Counted from the stretch's first letter, positions 1 through 15,000 are shown. The stretch: 64,000 nucleotides of DNA from Owenia fusiformis (GCA_903813345.2 CAIIXF020000008.1:5157341-5221340); one strand, 5' to 3'. Program-made: numbers and translations. Notes: a model not told the origin generated them from the letters alone.

Positions 1-3000
1 TTCAGGAAGCCAGAACCAGAACCAGCACCAGTTCAACCTCTGCAAGTTCCCAAAGCACTCATTGCAGCTCCTGATGTAGGTTGAGTTCATCACTTTATAC
101 ACTGAATCTCTTTTAGGTTGCCACCCTGTTTTAATGCCAGATACGTTCTCAAGTGTATGTTTTACGGCTATTTATTTTGTATGAATATAAAATGAACTTT
201 AATGAGGAATACATACTCAAAATGTAGATATATACAGGGCATCAAATAAGTCTGTTCTCTCCTCTCCCTCAAAATTTAATGTTTCTTCTCTAGATTGACC
301 TGTTAAATATGTTCTTATAACTTTATCCAGGATAAGTTGTTCATAATTAACATCTGGGCATACACTGGTGCCATCTTTCTGTTAGACCAATGTACTGTAT
401 TTGTATAATCTTGTAAAAAAGTAAACAGAAGGCATTTGGATGTAAATCAATGCTTTGAAGAGTATAATTTTTAATCTCTGTTCTGTCAGGAAATTCGAGC
501 TCACATTGATGTTCATCATCCCTCTTCACGTCAACAATCCGATTGGCTACCACTCAATGACATCATCACACGCCAGGCTACAGAGATCGCAAATCTTAAA
601 TCTGAGTTGAAGTGCCAGTGTGAGAAACAGAATGAGGAACTGAGCAGATTAAATCGTGAAATGTTGTCACAGGAACGTAACTTGGAAAGACAGATAGCTG
701 ATCTAGAGAGAGATTTGCAAAATACAGAATCAAGTTATCAAAAACAGGTAAAATGAACGACAATTATCAGGAAGTTATAGGCATCAGAAGGGGGGAGGTG
801 CGTTGAGTTAAAGTTCCAAGGGGGAGCATGCCCCTTGACACCCCCAGATGTTTTCTTGAAAAAAGGAACCCCTTTTTCAAATATGGTCTGACGCCCCTGA
901 AATAATTTACAATGCCATAAAGAGAATGTCCTATTTCTGAAAAATAAAGAGTTAGCACATGATATTAACAAATAACATCAAAACTCATTTCACTAGAACA
1001 CTACTTGTTCTATGGCAGATTTTGTCATCTCGTTAAAGCTGGCATTCAGTGTCTCTGTAACAATTGTAACACTTTTGTAACCATTTTCAAGTGACATCTT
1101 CCATGTTAATTACCTGTATCAATTTTACTTCAATTAAATCAAAGAGAAATATTTTTAACCGTCAGATCTCAGAGATGACATCACAAGGTGAGACTCAGAA
1201 AGAGGCTGCAAGATCCCGACAAAGCCAACTAGAAGACAAAATATCGGAATTGACCAATGAACTTTCACACAGAACTAAAACACTAAATGACCAGAATAGA
1301 GAACTTAAGCAACAAAATGAGAAAATAGTGGAGGACTTGAAATCTCAAGAAAAGTAAGTATTTTTAGTTTTATAACAAGAATTGAAAATATTTGATGAGA
1401 TGATATGTGTGATAATATCTGAATGTAAAAGATATATGTGAGAAAAATACATGAATATACTCCAGTAAATAAGAAATTCTTTTGGCTTTTTAATTCCAAC
1501 TTCTAGTTGAAAGTTAATTTCTTCACAGTTTATTCACCAGTAATATGTTTAAGAAAAAATATTTTGCAGAGACAAAAGCAGTGAAATGAGAAAGCTAGAG
1601 GATCAAATATCTCAACTGAAGGTTTACTTATCTGAATGTCAACAAACCAGTAAATCCAATGAGCTCTGGAGACAACAAACTGAAGAACTCTCCACAAAAT
1701 TGAAGGTGAGGCTGCTTCATAATAAATGTCTGTTTAACAGGGATTATTTTTGAAAAGAAATTACATGTACTCAACTTTTTATGTCACTTAAGCAGAAGTG
1801 GTGACATATTGTTATATTCCCCAACTTTTTGTGCATGGTGTTCTCGGTAGTTGTTCAGTGTTTAGCATGCAGTTAGCATCTGTAACAAATGGCAGGTGGT
1901 GACATTTTGCATGTTAATGCCTTGTTTCTTTTACTTCAATATTGCAAAAATACATATATAAGAAACGCTCCTTTAGAAATCATTGAAAATGTAGCCTAAG
2001 GAATAAGTTTGGCCCGAGAGCTTCTCGGATGATCTTGTATTCAAGACTATTTTCATAATATCTTGAATGTGCTATATTCCAGACAGCATTGGGGGAGAAA
2101 GATGCAATAGAATCCAAGCTAGAATTACAGGATGTCAGGTTGAAGTCAACCCAGGAAATACTCTCCATACAGGAAACAGCACTATGCAAGGTAGAATTAA
2201 CATTAGCTATATAGTAGACAAAAAATACAATTGTAGATATTAATGAAATAAGTCTTAATTCATAAACCTGTATCCTTTGAAATGTGCATGTATTGAATAT
2301 CTTTATGTATGTGTTACTTATTGCTTATATGTGCCAAATATCAGCAAATAAAGTAGTGTGTTCAGGGGATTGATGTAGGAGTACTTTTATTGACTGATTT
2401 TCTTTGTACTTACAGGGTGAGAAGGACCAAAGCAACAAGTTGAATTCTCTACTGACAAGGTAAGACATTATATACCCATATAGCATGATTGAAGTTATTG
2501 GGCACCCCTTATTGCGGGTGCCTTATTGTGTATTGTAACACACTCCAAGTCTTCATGTGATGTCGTCTGTTGTTTATTGTACAACACACTTCAAGTTATT
2601 GCGATATGAAGACATAATGTGACATATTTTTATATAGTCTGTTGATGGTGTTTGTTGGTTGATGCCAGTCATTGGTGTTCGGTGGTCAGCGTCTTACAAA
2701 TGCAGTTGGTGACGTTTTGCATGTTAATGCCTTGTTTAGTATAAACATCCAGTATTAAACAATAAACATGTTAAATGTAATAACTTTATCTAGCCTGTTT
2801 AGCTGTCAACACCAGAAAGTGGTGATATTTTGCATGTTAATGCCTTGTTTATCCAGTGTGTTTGTAGATGGTAGTTATAGCATGTTTTACATTGTGCTGC
2901 TTAGTTGGTTACCAGGTACATGTCTCTTGGTAAAGGTCATAATGAGTTCATCCTATGTTCTTTTTCAGGTGGAGAGAGAAAGTATTTGTGCTGCTTATTC

Positions 3001-6000
3001 AACAGAAATCAAGTGATCTAGTCAGTAAGAAGGATGCTCAGAATTATCAAGAGAAGGTATGGTATGGACAACAGGCCCTTAGCCAGGATTTGCCAAGGGG
3101 GGTTCACTTTTTGAAAAATTCCAGGGGGGTTCACTTGTGACAATTTTGGTCCAAAAATGGCCAAAATAAGTGCTTAGAATGATGTAAAACTGCATGATTT
3201 TGAAAGATTTTTTTGGCCAGGGGGTGTTCGCTTGAACCCATCGAACCCCCCCCCCCCCTGGCTACAGGCCTGAACAATCAACTCTTTTAATATAATAAAG
3301 CAACAATCAACTCAAGGTATGTTGTCTGATTACACCCATATTGGCAGCTATAATGCCAATATTGCTTGAATTTAGTTATGTTTATGTAATACCTTTGTGT
3401 AAATAAATTTTAATATTTGAAAATATTAAAACTGATCCATTTAATGTTCCCAGATTGCAGGTCTTGAACAGAAGCTATCTGAGGCTGAAGGGAAGGTACA
3501 AGTTCTGACACATACAATATCTGATCTCCAGGCTCAGCTTGATATACAATGTAATGACAACAAGGTAATTAGGCACTTTTATATAAGATAGGTATTATGA
3601 AATGGAACCAGTGGCAGATCCAGGGGCAGGGCAGGGCCGCCCCCCCCCCCTAAGTTGGGCCCAAAAACAAACAAAAAATCTGGGCCAAAATTTGAAGAAA
3701 ATGGGCCTCAAAATTTCAAAAATGGGGCTTTTTCTCTGACCTGATCTCTGACCTGAAATTTGCCCCCCCCCTTGTTGGTTCCTGGATCCGCCCCTGGGAA
3801 TTATTTGGATGAATCTTGAAACTAGATTTATTGTATTTGAGATTGCCCCACCTATTGTTCGAAAATGCAATTGAAAATTTATTGACTCTTCAAATTCATC
3901 CAGGTTCCAACCTGGATGTTACCATAGCCATACGGGTAAAATATCTGGAAACTCATTTACAAATTTCCCCCAACAAAAGTTCATTCATTTGTGTTAAAGA
4001 TGTAAAGTCTTTATAACCAGGTAGCGCTAAGGTGGGAACTAGTGAAATTAGAATTTGTACATTATAATGTATGCTAGTTGAATGCCATGAACATTTTCCC
4101 CCTACAGCTAATTATTAAATCCATTTGTCGCTATATTGTCCCTTATGACTTATTTAATTAAATGAGTACAAGCCATTATATTTAACTTCACAATGGTTAA
4201 TTTATTTTAAATGTTAACTGCATTTTTCATAGTAGCTAGGTTCATTCAGTATAGAACTTTATCTACAGCTTCTTAATTTAAGAGTCTCGACCTTTTTTTC
4301 AAATTTGAATATAGTCTTTTGATAAATAGTAATGAATACAACCAACCAGTACATTTATTATGATTCAAAACGTAAAATATGAAATGACAAAAAGATTTGT
4401 TTTAGGTATTACAAAATGAAATTACAAATAGCCAGCAGGTGGCGCTAATGCTAGATGCGAAAAATAACAAAGAAGTGGAACATGTCACTAAATTAACACA
4501 GTTTGCCGAACAGTAAGTATATATAGTTTATGTTCAATGTTTGTTCATTGTTTGTTCTGACCATATGATATTATATTGTAATCTGAATGAAAATAACACT
4601 GACTGTAGGAAGATGTCTCCTACAGTATTAAAATGAGTTGAAACAATAGATCTTTTTCAATTGTTAAAGTCTAAAAAATTTATTAAATTCTATATAACTT
4701 ACTTATAATGAGCTCATCCTTTTCAAATTATTGGCATAGACCTAGACATATTGACACATTTATGGAAAAGATTGTTTCCTGGGACCCATTTTTGTACCAT
4801 TCCTAGTAGCGAACATTCGAAATTTAAAAATTGATCAACATTTGTAAATATTTAAAAAGTTACGAACGAGTTGCGAATTCGTAAAGATGCGATGGACCAT
4901 TTTTGTATGCATAATTTGTACTTTTTCAATTGTTTTGAGCTAGATTTACGAATGAATTGACGCCATATTCTACAGTTGTCAAAGCAGTTAGTTCAACACA
5001 TAGGATTTATCAAAATAATAAAATCAAAGTCGTACAGTAAGAATTGTATTAAAATAAAGATTCTATGAAAAAAACTAAACCAGATATAGCAATAGGTTGA
5101 TAATAATTTGATCAGTGTCCCCCTTTGTGTTCTCTAAAGAATGACAGAACATCACAAATTACACTATATATTAATAAATAAGAAGTTGTTCGCAAAGTTA
5201 TGAAAGGGTCAGAGGTGCTATAAAATCTACGAAAGAAAGCATGATGTTACTTTATTCATAATTTTATGAAGTATTGGTAAAACGAATCTTACGAAAATAC
5301 AACTTTTTGGAATTCGCAGATTAAATAATGGACTTACGAACGTTCGTTACCATAAACTTTACAAAAACGGGCCCCCGATTAATAATGTTTTATCCTTTGC
5401 TGCCAGTTTAACTATTAGCATAGTACTATATATTTACAGAAATTTGAAAAACGCAATCATAATATTCAAGGAACGATATGCATATTTAGAAGTCTGTTGA
5501 AATGTAGGTTCTTTTTTATTTCTTTTTTTATCTCATGGTACTTGCCTGTATCAGTGGATGAAATTTGAAAATAGAATAGAATATAAAACTTCATGAGAAA
5601 AATTATTTACAGGTAGATATTTATGCACAAGTGCCAAATTGTTACTAAACCCAGCAAGAACATCTAAGTGTACAATATTCATAAGGAAAACAAACCCCAA
5701 CTATCCCAAACCATAATCTAATGTGTGTAATACCCTCCCCCTCCCCCATTATTTAGAATTGCTTAATTCAGTGAGATTTCTTTAGACAGTAACATCAGTT
5801 ATAGGTTTGATCTATTGAAATTTCTTCTACATCATTACCATTGTTTCTTTTCCATAGTTGTTTAATTGCGTTTCTATAATCTTTCTGATAAACAGCATAT
5901 ATGATTGGATTAATAGCTGGGTTGAGGCATGCTGTCATCAAAACAAGGCTCCATACAACTCGAGTTGATGACACATTGTAATATTCCAGTATCACTGCAA

Positions 6001-9000
6001 TCGCAAAAGGCAGCCATGATATAATAAGGAAGTAGGCTATAAAACATAAGAACAACGTCTTCTTTACTGATTTCCTCAGATCTCGATCCTGTGTTGTTTT
6101 AATTCCAGTGTCAAACCTCTTTATGTCCATTGCGGCGATACTTTTAAGCTGTTTCCGTACAATCACTAATATCTTCATGTATATCCCCACGATTAATGTT
6201 CCAATGAAAATCATCTCTAAAAATAATATCATACCAAATATTTTTGGGTAGACCTCGTTTACAATACACTCCATGTCATGTACATTCTCCAAGATTTCCA
6301 TGCCTGGAGGTGAAGTGTAAAATATTGGAAGGTAGATCAAATGCAGAAATGGTATTGCGCATGCCACTCCACCTGCCCATTTGATCCTTTTCAAAGTCAT
6401 CCATTTTTGATAAATAAATGGATGCAAGATTGCAAAATATCTTTCAATAGCTATCAAGAAAACAACATTACTTGATGTGTACATAGTTAGATACATTACA
6501 CTGTATGAAATCGGGCAATATGTTTTGTTAAAGACTCTTGAGTACAAATGTATAGGTGCCGCAAAACACCCTGCTATAAAGTCAATTGTTGTAACTATGG
6601 CAACCAAAATGTGGGTTGGTGTTTGAAGAAGGTTCTTTTTTACTATCGCTGCAAGTATTAATCCATTGCCACAGATTATCATTACAATGTCAATTAAAGT
6701 CAATATGATTGTCAAATAGTTTGAGTTAGTTAAGTGCAATCCATTGTTTGCTGTGACATTCATTATGTATGTATTCAAACAAGTGTGGAAGTGTTCCCTT
6801 TTTTAAGGTTTCAACTGATCAATGTATTTGTTGATACTGTTAGTATTGTTTGTGAGGCTATAAATGAAGCTGCATTGAGCTCAGAATATCATCTTTCAAC
6901 ACCTATTTCATCCTGAAAATGAAAATTGGTCATAGGTAAGGTCTAATTTGACTATGCAGCAATGATGGTAACTTTGTCTCTTTTAATCCTAATACAGTCG
7001 TTTCATTCCCTTTTTAGTTCTTCACCGATAAATTCTTTATTAATTTTTATTATATTCCTAGTTATGACTGTTCACCTTGTCTATTGCGGCAGGGGATTAG
7101 GTTTTCACATTGAAATAAGTAGGAGTAGGCCAGTGAGCTATGATTACTTATTCAACCATAACTTAATGGATTGTATTATAGGCAAACTATTCAAGTACAA
7201 AACAGGATCAATACAAAGATTCACTAATGAGTTATGTTTATAGAAACTTAATCCAAGTAAAAGCATATATCACACATAACAAGACAGATTATGTGAAAGT
7301 GATCCATTAACCATCACTCTCATGGATTAATATGATTGTTTTTGTCAATTAATAGAACAATATTGACTGTTTTTTGTGTGACATTTATTCAAAAATCTTG
7401 TTCTAAAACAATTCTGGATTTGGTCTCCATTAGGGCAGATTTATGTACATGTATTCACATGAGCCTTTCGCATTCAGATTTGATCATGTATTTGAAATTA
7501 ATGGAATCAAAGTAAAGAGAGACTGTAAAATGTTAAAAGTAGTCTTTACAAAGAGCATTCTATCTTCCCCTAACAATGCTGAGTCATAATTATCCCATCG
7601 AACGAAGTTCGGAGGGATATAGGGAACGCCTCCGTCCGTCCGTCCGTACGTACGTACGTCTGTACGTACGTCCGTCCGTCCGTCTGTCTGTCCGTCCGTC
7701 CGTCCGTCCGGGCAATAACTCAAATACCGTTGGCCCGATTTTGTTCATATTTTGTACACATATACCCTACGGGGGTAGAAGTTCTGCTCGAGAGCCGATT
7801 TTCAAAATGGCCGCTCATTTAAAAATGGCGGCCATTTTAGTGCCGATTTTACTGTAATTTAGGTGCAATATGTAAAACTGTAATAGCAATATGTTTTAAA
7901 TGTAAAAAAATTATATAGGACATTGATAAAGCTAGAAATGTAGATATTAAAGAAGCACATGGCAGTCATCTTGAAAAATGGCGGCCTTTACTCGTTATTT
8001 TACGATTTTTGCTGTAACTCAAGAAGTAGTGGAGCGATTTTGTTCATATTTGGTATGTGAATACTATAAGCATGGCTCACTGTCTATGACACTTTTGGTA
8101 GGAGGCGGCCATTTTGAAAAATGGCCACCATTTTTCAAAATGGCCGCCATTTTAACATATTTTACTATAACTCAAAAAGTAGTGGAGCGATTTTGTTCAT
8201 ATTTGGTTTGTGAATACAATTAGCATGGCACACTGTCTAATAACACTTTTGGTAGAAGGCGGCCATTTTGAAAAATGGCTGCCATTTTAACGTATTTTAC
8301 TTTAACTCGAAAAGTAGTGGAGCGATTTTGTTCATATTTGGTATGTGAATAATATAAGCATGGCACACTATCTAATGACACTTTTGGTAGAAGGTGGCCA
8401 TTTTGAAAAATGGCTGCCATTTTAACGTATTTTTACTCGGGGTGGAAGGTGTGAGAATTGTGCAAAAAATGACTTTGTGAGCTGGATGGAGTTTCTCTGT
8501 ATTTTTCATTCTATTAGGGTTTCCTGCATAAGGGATTTCGCCTGCGAAGCATAGAACTCTTGCGAACATATCTAAATATTGGTCCGAAGAAGACATACCT
8601 TGAATTTTTTAGAAAAAATAGGCTAAAAATGGAAACTACAAAAAGTCAAAATGTTCCAACTCAAACAAAACTCTAGCTATTTGATATTAACACTATGTAT
8701 TATTTAATGTTTTTCAGATGTTTAAGGACCTTCATTAGTGTACTAGTGTCTAGAAATAAGATAATTAAGGACAAAATATGGCATTTTTGATCATTTTCGC
8801 TTTCAGCAGTAACATATAGTTCCTTATATCTTGAGTTTAATGTTGACTGGTTGTTGCAATTTTAATCAAATCTGTTCTTGTATATGTCTTCTTCCATTTC
8901 AGATACAAAAAATGTATATTGGACCACCAATGGTCATATTAGAGCTTTCAGATCTCCCCTACCCCATTTATTATGAAAAATTACTGAAACATATGAAAAT

Positions 9001-12000
9001 GTAAAATAACTTGAATTTATAAACTTTAACAATGTTGTAGTTATTCTATATCAATATTATGTATTATTTAATGTTTTTCAGATATTTCAGAACCTTTATT
9101 GGTATACTAGTGCCTAGAAATGAGACATTTAAGGACAAAACTTGGCATTTTCTAAAATCATTTTAGCTTTCAGCAGTAACATTTAGTTCCTCATATATTG
9201 AGTTTTATGCTGACTGGTTGTTGCAATTTTAATCAAACCTGTTCTTGTAGATGTTTTCTTCCATTTAAGGTATAGAAAATGTATATTGGACCACCAATGG
9301 TCATATTAGAGCTTTCAGATCTCCCCTACCCCATTTATAATGAAAAATTATAAGAAAAATATGAAAATATAAAATAACTTGAAACTATAAACTTTAATAT
9401 AGTTGTAGCTATTCTATATCAATATTATGTGTTATTAAATGTTTTTAAGATATTTCAGAACCTTTATTGGTATACTAGTGCCTAGAAATGAGACATTTAA
9501 GGACAAAACATGGCTTTTTTTACCATTTTTGCTTTCAGCAATAACATACCTTATATCTTGAGTTAAATGCTGACTGGTTGGTGCATTCTTAGTCAAATTT
9601 GTTCTTGTAGATGTCTTCTTTCATTTAAGATATAAAAAATGTATAGTGGATGACCAATGTTCATAGTAGAGCTTTCAGATCTCCCCTACCCCATTTATTA
9701 GGAAAAATGACTGGAAAATATTAATAAATTAAAAGTAAAATAACTTCAAATTATGAACTTTTACAAAGTTGTACATATTCTTTGTCAAAACTATGTATTA
9801 TTTAATCTTTTTCTGATGTTTCAGGACCCTCATTAGTATTCTAATGCCTAGAAATGAGATATTTAAGGACAAAACTTGGCTTTTTTTTCATTTTCGCTTT
9901 CAGCAATAACGTATAGGTCCCTATATCTTGAGTTTTATGCTGACTAGTTGGTGCATTCTTGGTCAGATCTGTTCTTGTACATGTCTTCTTCCATTTAGGA
10001 TAGAAAAAATGTATATTTGACAACCAATGTTGATATTAGAGCTTTCATGTCTCCCCTGCCCCATTTATAATGTAAATGAAAAAGTAATTTCAAAACATAA
10101 ACTTTAACAAAATTGTAGCTATTCTCTATCAATACTATGTATTATTTAATATAACCTTCATTTGATTACATGTGCCTAAAATTTGGCATCTTTAGCATTC
10201 TGCATTTAGCAGTAGCATATGATTTTCCACAATTATAATTCTTTGATGATAGATTCATATATTGAATCTGTCTTCTTTGATTTAAGTTAAAGAAAATGTA
10301 TGTAAGACAACGAATGTTTTTTTTTATTAGAGGTCTAAGATCTGCCCTCTACCATTTAATAAGAAAACCAACACAAATGTTATTATTGTATGTTAATATG
10401 CTTAAACTTTTCAAAAGTTTAGCACATTTATTAGCACACTAAAATCAAAAAATGACACATAAATGGGCAAAATGACCAATTTTTCACTTTCAGCAATAGT
10501 TGTTTATATTTTTAGTTGAATGGGGATTAGTTGACATATTGTTATCTTCAAAGCATGGAAAATGTGATTTAAACACCAATATACATATTAGAGATAAAAT
10601 TACTACACTACCATATTTTTAAAAGAATACTCAAAATAGAATAGTGCGAAATAATTTTGTTATTTTACAGTTTACTCTCATATGAATCAAAGGATATGTC
10701 TATATAATAAACATGATTGTTCACAACTCTCGAACTTTATCAATTTAATACAAATTCTCTCAACATTGAATTCCCTTGTCTTGTCTGCAGCACTGTATGG
10801 GCCATAAGGAGAGTGTCTACTTCTTCATGATCAGTATTTGATAGATTGTTGCAACTATCAGTTTTGCAAAGTTCAATAGCAGCTCTGCCATAAGTGAAAC
10901 TCATCCCATAATTTAGAGATACAGGGTGTCCGGAAAGTAAAGATACAAACACTCTAATTTGAATAGATTTCGGTTTAGATTACAATTCATCTACCAAATT
11001 TTATAACATCAACGTGTTAAAGTTACGATTGTCATGGTTACGGTGGTCAGGGGTATGAGGAGCAGTTCCATGATGTCGCTAAATTGTCATAAATTGCTAG
11101 AATTTAACCATTTGAAACAGTGTTTATTATTGTATTTCCTATCAATGTTTTGTTTTGTTCAATATTGTATTCTTGCTGCCATAGTATTCTCTTTAGACTA
11201 ATGATATCACTGATGCATATCATAACTATATAAAGTCACTAACCAGTATAATCAAAGAAACATTATTTAAGTGCTTAGAAAAAAGGTCCCTGGATTAATA
11301 GGAAAGTCAATAGTGCACTTCCTGAATGCACCAATTCACAAAGCAAAGAAAACAAACCTTACAATTGAATGTCTTGACATTAAACCTTTTAATTTTGTAC
11401 AATGGCCCATATTACACTGAGAAGGTCCTGTTGGACTCCTTCATTAATGAAAATCTTAAAGCAATATTTGTTAGAAGTTCAACAAGAAAATGAGACTGCT
11501 TGAAGCCTATTTTATCAGTAATCTGAGAGATGGACATCAGCGGTTTTGTCAGGTCTTAAATCTCTGGTCAAGATGCACCATGAATGTTTAGATAATGTTG
11601 GGAAATACATAATACTGGATAAAAGTAGTAATGTCAAATGACCAAATAATGTTACAGTACTACTTCTTTTGCTGTTGTGGTACATCATTTGATGTATAAT
11701 ACAACAGATGATGGAGTGTCAAGATGATATCGGCAGGAGAAAAAAATTATAAAACATAATTGTGACGCTGCTCCACATACCAGGGACTACCGTTACCATA
11801 ACAGCCATAACTTTTTCATTTTGAAACAAATTGTCGTGACAGTTGCAGGATTAATTATTATAATGTCATTCTATAATCTGTAGCAATTTCATCTTACAAC
11901 AGGTAAATCTATTGAAATTAGAGCATTTGTATCTTTACTTCCCGGACACCCTGTACAGTAACATTGCTTCACAAACCAAAGACAGCTTACCATTTTGTAA

Positions 12001-15000
12001 TACTTTCCAAAATCATCTTGTTGGCTGTTATTCATTTCACAATGTTTGCATTTACCAAAATATCCCCAAGCCCAATATCCATCATGAACTTCCTAATTAC
12101 ACCACACTTAGGTGTAATATGGAAATCACCAAGCCTTTGACAACATTGCAATTGATATGAGGGAATTCAACCAATATGGCTTGATCACTGGTTATAATTA
12201 TCACACTACTTTAAATATATTCCAAGTGTTCTACTATAATTGCATAGATTCATGAGCAGTTTGCAACATATTATAACCAGAAAAGCCCAATGGACAAAGA
12301 TAGAGAATACCCGCCCCATTTGCAACTCAACTTTAAATGTCTAATTTTTAGACTTGTATACTCATGAAGTTCCTGACACATCTGAAAAATATCAAATAAT
12401 ACTTAGTATTGAACTAGAATAGCGACAACTTTGTTAAAGTCTATACTTTGAAATTGTTTGATTTTATATTTCTGGTTATTTTTCAAAATAAATGGGGTAA
12501 GGGAGATATGTAAGCTCTAATATAATGACAGGCTTTCCAATATACATTTTTAAATACCTTAAATCAAAGTAGGCAGGCAAAAGAACAGATTTGATCAAGA
12601 ATTCATCAACCAATCAGCATAAAACTCAAGATATAAGGAACTATATGTTATTGCTAAAAGTGGAAATGATGAAAAATTGATGAAAAATGACAACTTGTTC
12701 TTAAATGTCTAATTTCTCTACACTAGAATACTAATGAAGGTCCTAAAACATTAATTACAGCAATCAATAACACATTAAGAATGGCTACATCTTTGTTAAA
12801 GTTTATACTGGTAGTTTGAAGTTATTTTTTATATTTTACAGTCATCTTCTCTTAGACTAATAAATGGGGTAGGGGAGATCTGAAAGCTCTAATATGAACA
12901 TTGTTTGTCCACTATACATTTTCAGTACCTTAAATGGAATAGGACATGTACAAGAACAGATTTAATCAAAAATGCATCAACCAGTCAGCATAAAACTCAA
13001 GATATCAGGATCTATATGTTACTGCTGAAAGCAGCATTGATTAAAAAATGACAAGTTTTGTCCTTAAAGTCTCATTTCTAGCCACTTGAATACCAATAAC
13101 AGTTCTGAAAAATATTAAAAACATTAAATAACACATAATATTGATATAGAATAGCTACAACTTTATGAAAGTCTATAATTTCAAGTTATTTTATTTTTTC
13201 ATATTTCTCGTTTATTTCCATAATTGATGGGGTAGGGGAGATCTGAAAGCTCTAATATGAACATTGTTTGTCTACTATACATTTTCTATACCTTAAATGG
13301 AAGAAGACATGCACAAAAACAGATTTGATTGAAAATGCAACAATCAGACAGCATAAAACTCAAGATATGAGGAACTATATATTACTGCTGAAAGCGAAAA
13401 TGATAAAAAGAAGTGCCAAGTTTTGTCTTTAAATGTCTCATTTCTAGCTACTTGTATACCGATATAGGTTCTGAAATATCTTAAAAACATTAAATAACAC
13501 ATAATATTGACATAGAATAGCTACAACTTTGTTAAAGTTTATAATTTCAAGTAATTTTATTTTTTCATATTTTTCGGTAATTTTCCATAATAAATGGGGT
13601 AGGGGAGATCTGAAAGCTCTCATACCAGCATTGGTGGTCCAATATACATTTTCTATACCTTAAATGGAAGAACACATGTACAAGCACAGATTTAATCAAA
13701 AATGCAACAACCAGTCATCATTAAACTTGAGATATAAGGAATTATATGTAAATGCTGAAAGCGAAAATGATTAAAAATGCCAAATTTTGTCCTTAAATGT
13801 CACATTTCTAGACACAAGTATACTAATGAAGGTCTTGAAACATCTGAGAAACCTTACATAACACAAAATATTGATATAGAATAGCTACAACTTTTTTTGA
13901 GTTGAACATTTTGACTTCTTGTTGTTTCCATTTTTAGCCAATTTTTTCTAAAAAATTCAAGGTATGTCTTCTTCGGACCAGTATTTAGATATGTTCGCAA
14001 GAGTTATATGCTTCGCAGGCGAAATCCTTTATGCAGGACACCCTAATAGAATAGAAAATACACAGAAATTCCATCCAGCTCAAAAAGTCATTTTTTCCTT
14101 AACGAAGCCTCTTAGAAAATTTTCCACCCCGAGTATTTACTATAACTTGAAAAGTGGTGGAGCGATTTTGTTCATATTTGGTATGTGAATATTATAAGCA
14201 TGGTACACTGTCTTATGACACTTTTGGTAGATGCATGGTGACCATTTTGAAAAATGGCCGCCATTTAAACGTATTTTACTCGGCCTTTACTTGTTATTTT
14301 ACAACTTTTGCTGTAACTTGAAAAGTAGTGGAGCGATTTTATTCATATTTGGTATGTGAATACTATAAGCATGGCACACTGTCTAATGACACTTTTGGTA
14401 GAAGGCGGCCATTTTGAAAAATGGCCACCATTTTAAAGTATTTTACTATAACTTGAAAAGTAGTGGAGCGATTTTGTTCATATTTGGTTGTGAATGCTAG
14501 AAAAAAAAGCATATTACTTCTGATGACAACTTGGCTAGTGAGCAACCATTTTTAAAATGGTGGCCTTTCTTATGTATGTTATTTTATGATATTTGCTATA
14601 TATTTCGTATGTAAAAATGCCAGCCATTTTTGTTCGATGGGATTCGCTACGCTTTGGCGTTGCCGTTGTTCTGGTTGAAAAAGAGACATCCAATCTTTCA
14701 AAATGATTGCTCCTCACAAGGTTGAGATGATTGGACATTTCAAACTGAAGTCAAGTCATGTTCATCATACATGTTGAAGATGGCTGCTGAATTTCAAAAT
14801 GGCGCCCATTTTTTGTAAAAAAATGGAATCTTTGATAACTCAAATACAAGTTGACGGATTTGATTCAAATTTTATATGTTGATGCCTAAGGACAAAGGAG
14901 CTTCGCTCAAGAAGAGATTTTCAAGATGGCTGCATGCTAAAACTCAAATACCAGTGAACGGATTTGGTTCAGATTTTATATGATGATGCCTAGGGACACA

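Larger units (their letters stand above)
8436..14133. mobile_element. 5.7 kb palindromic foldback element with tandem-repeat arms
   Basis: The ends are mirror images: CTCGGGGTGGAA at the left and TTCCACCCCGAG at the right. Inside them a 150 bp segment (ATTTCGCCTGCGAAGC... at 8535; GCTTCGCAGGCGAAAT at 14010) is inverted, and inside that each arm is a ~365 bp tandem array. Flanks GTATTTTTAC (left) and GTATTTAC (right) look like an 8-10 bp target duplication. It is inserted within the tandem array of the family-4 element. The architecture resembles Foldback/Mutator-type elements; the superfamily is not certain. Confidence 0.65.
7590..14674 (+). mobile_element. Family-4 Helentron-like element, interrupted by a foldback element
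   Basis: The 5' end is an imperfect hairpin TATCCCATCGAAC / GTTCGGAGGGATA (7590-7618). A (GTCC/GTAC)n microsatellite follows (about 7629-7710), then an array of ~135-155 bp units, each with AGTGGAGCGATTTTGTTC and a GGCGGCCATTTTGAAAAATGG core (about 7990-8430). The same units resume in the same orientation at 14135-14540 after the 5.7 kb insertion. The 3' end is GTTCGATGGGATTCGCTACG (from 14631), whose first 12 bases complement the 5' hairpin arm. This layout is that of non-autonomous Helentron/'pearl'/DINE elements, which have no transposase frame of their own. Confidence 0.65.

Noticed and set aside
6962-7243. 93-codon hydrophobic plus-strand frame
   Set aside because: Hydrophobicity follows from T-rich DNA; no homologue recognised and it lies in a CCHCR1 intron next to the GPCR promoter.
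7576-8600. Several overlapping small open frames
   Set aside because: Microsatellite and tandem units give low-complexity peptides (poly RPSVRPSV) and repeated MAAIFQNG segments.
13964-14188. 74-codon frame starting MSSSDQYLDMFARV, also inverted at 8372-8596
   Set aside because: Present as the terminal segment of both foldback arms; likely a chance open frame in the palindrome, although its presence in both arms might deserve a search.
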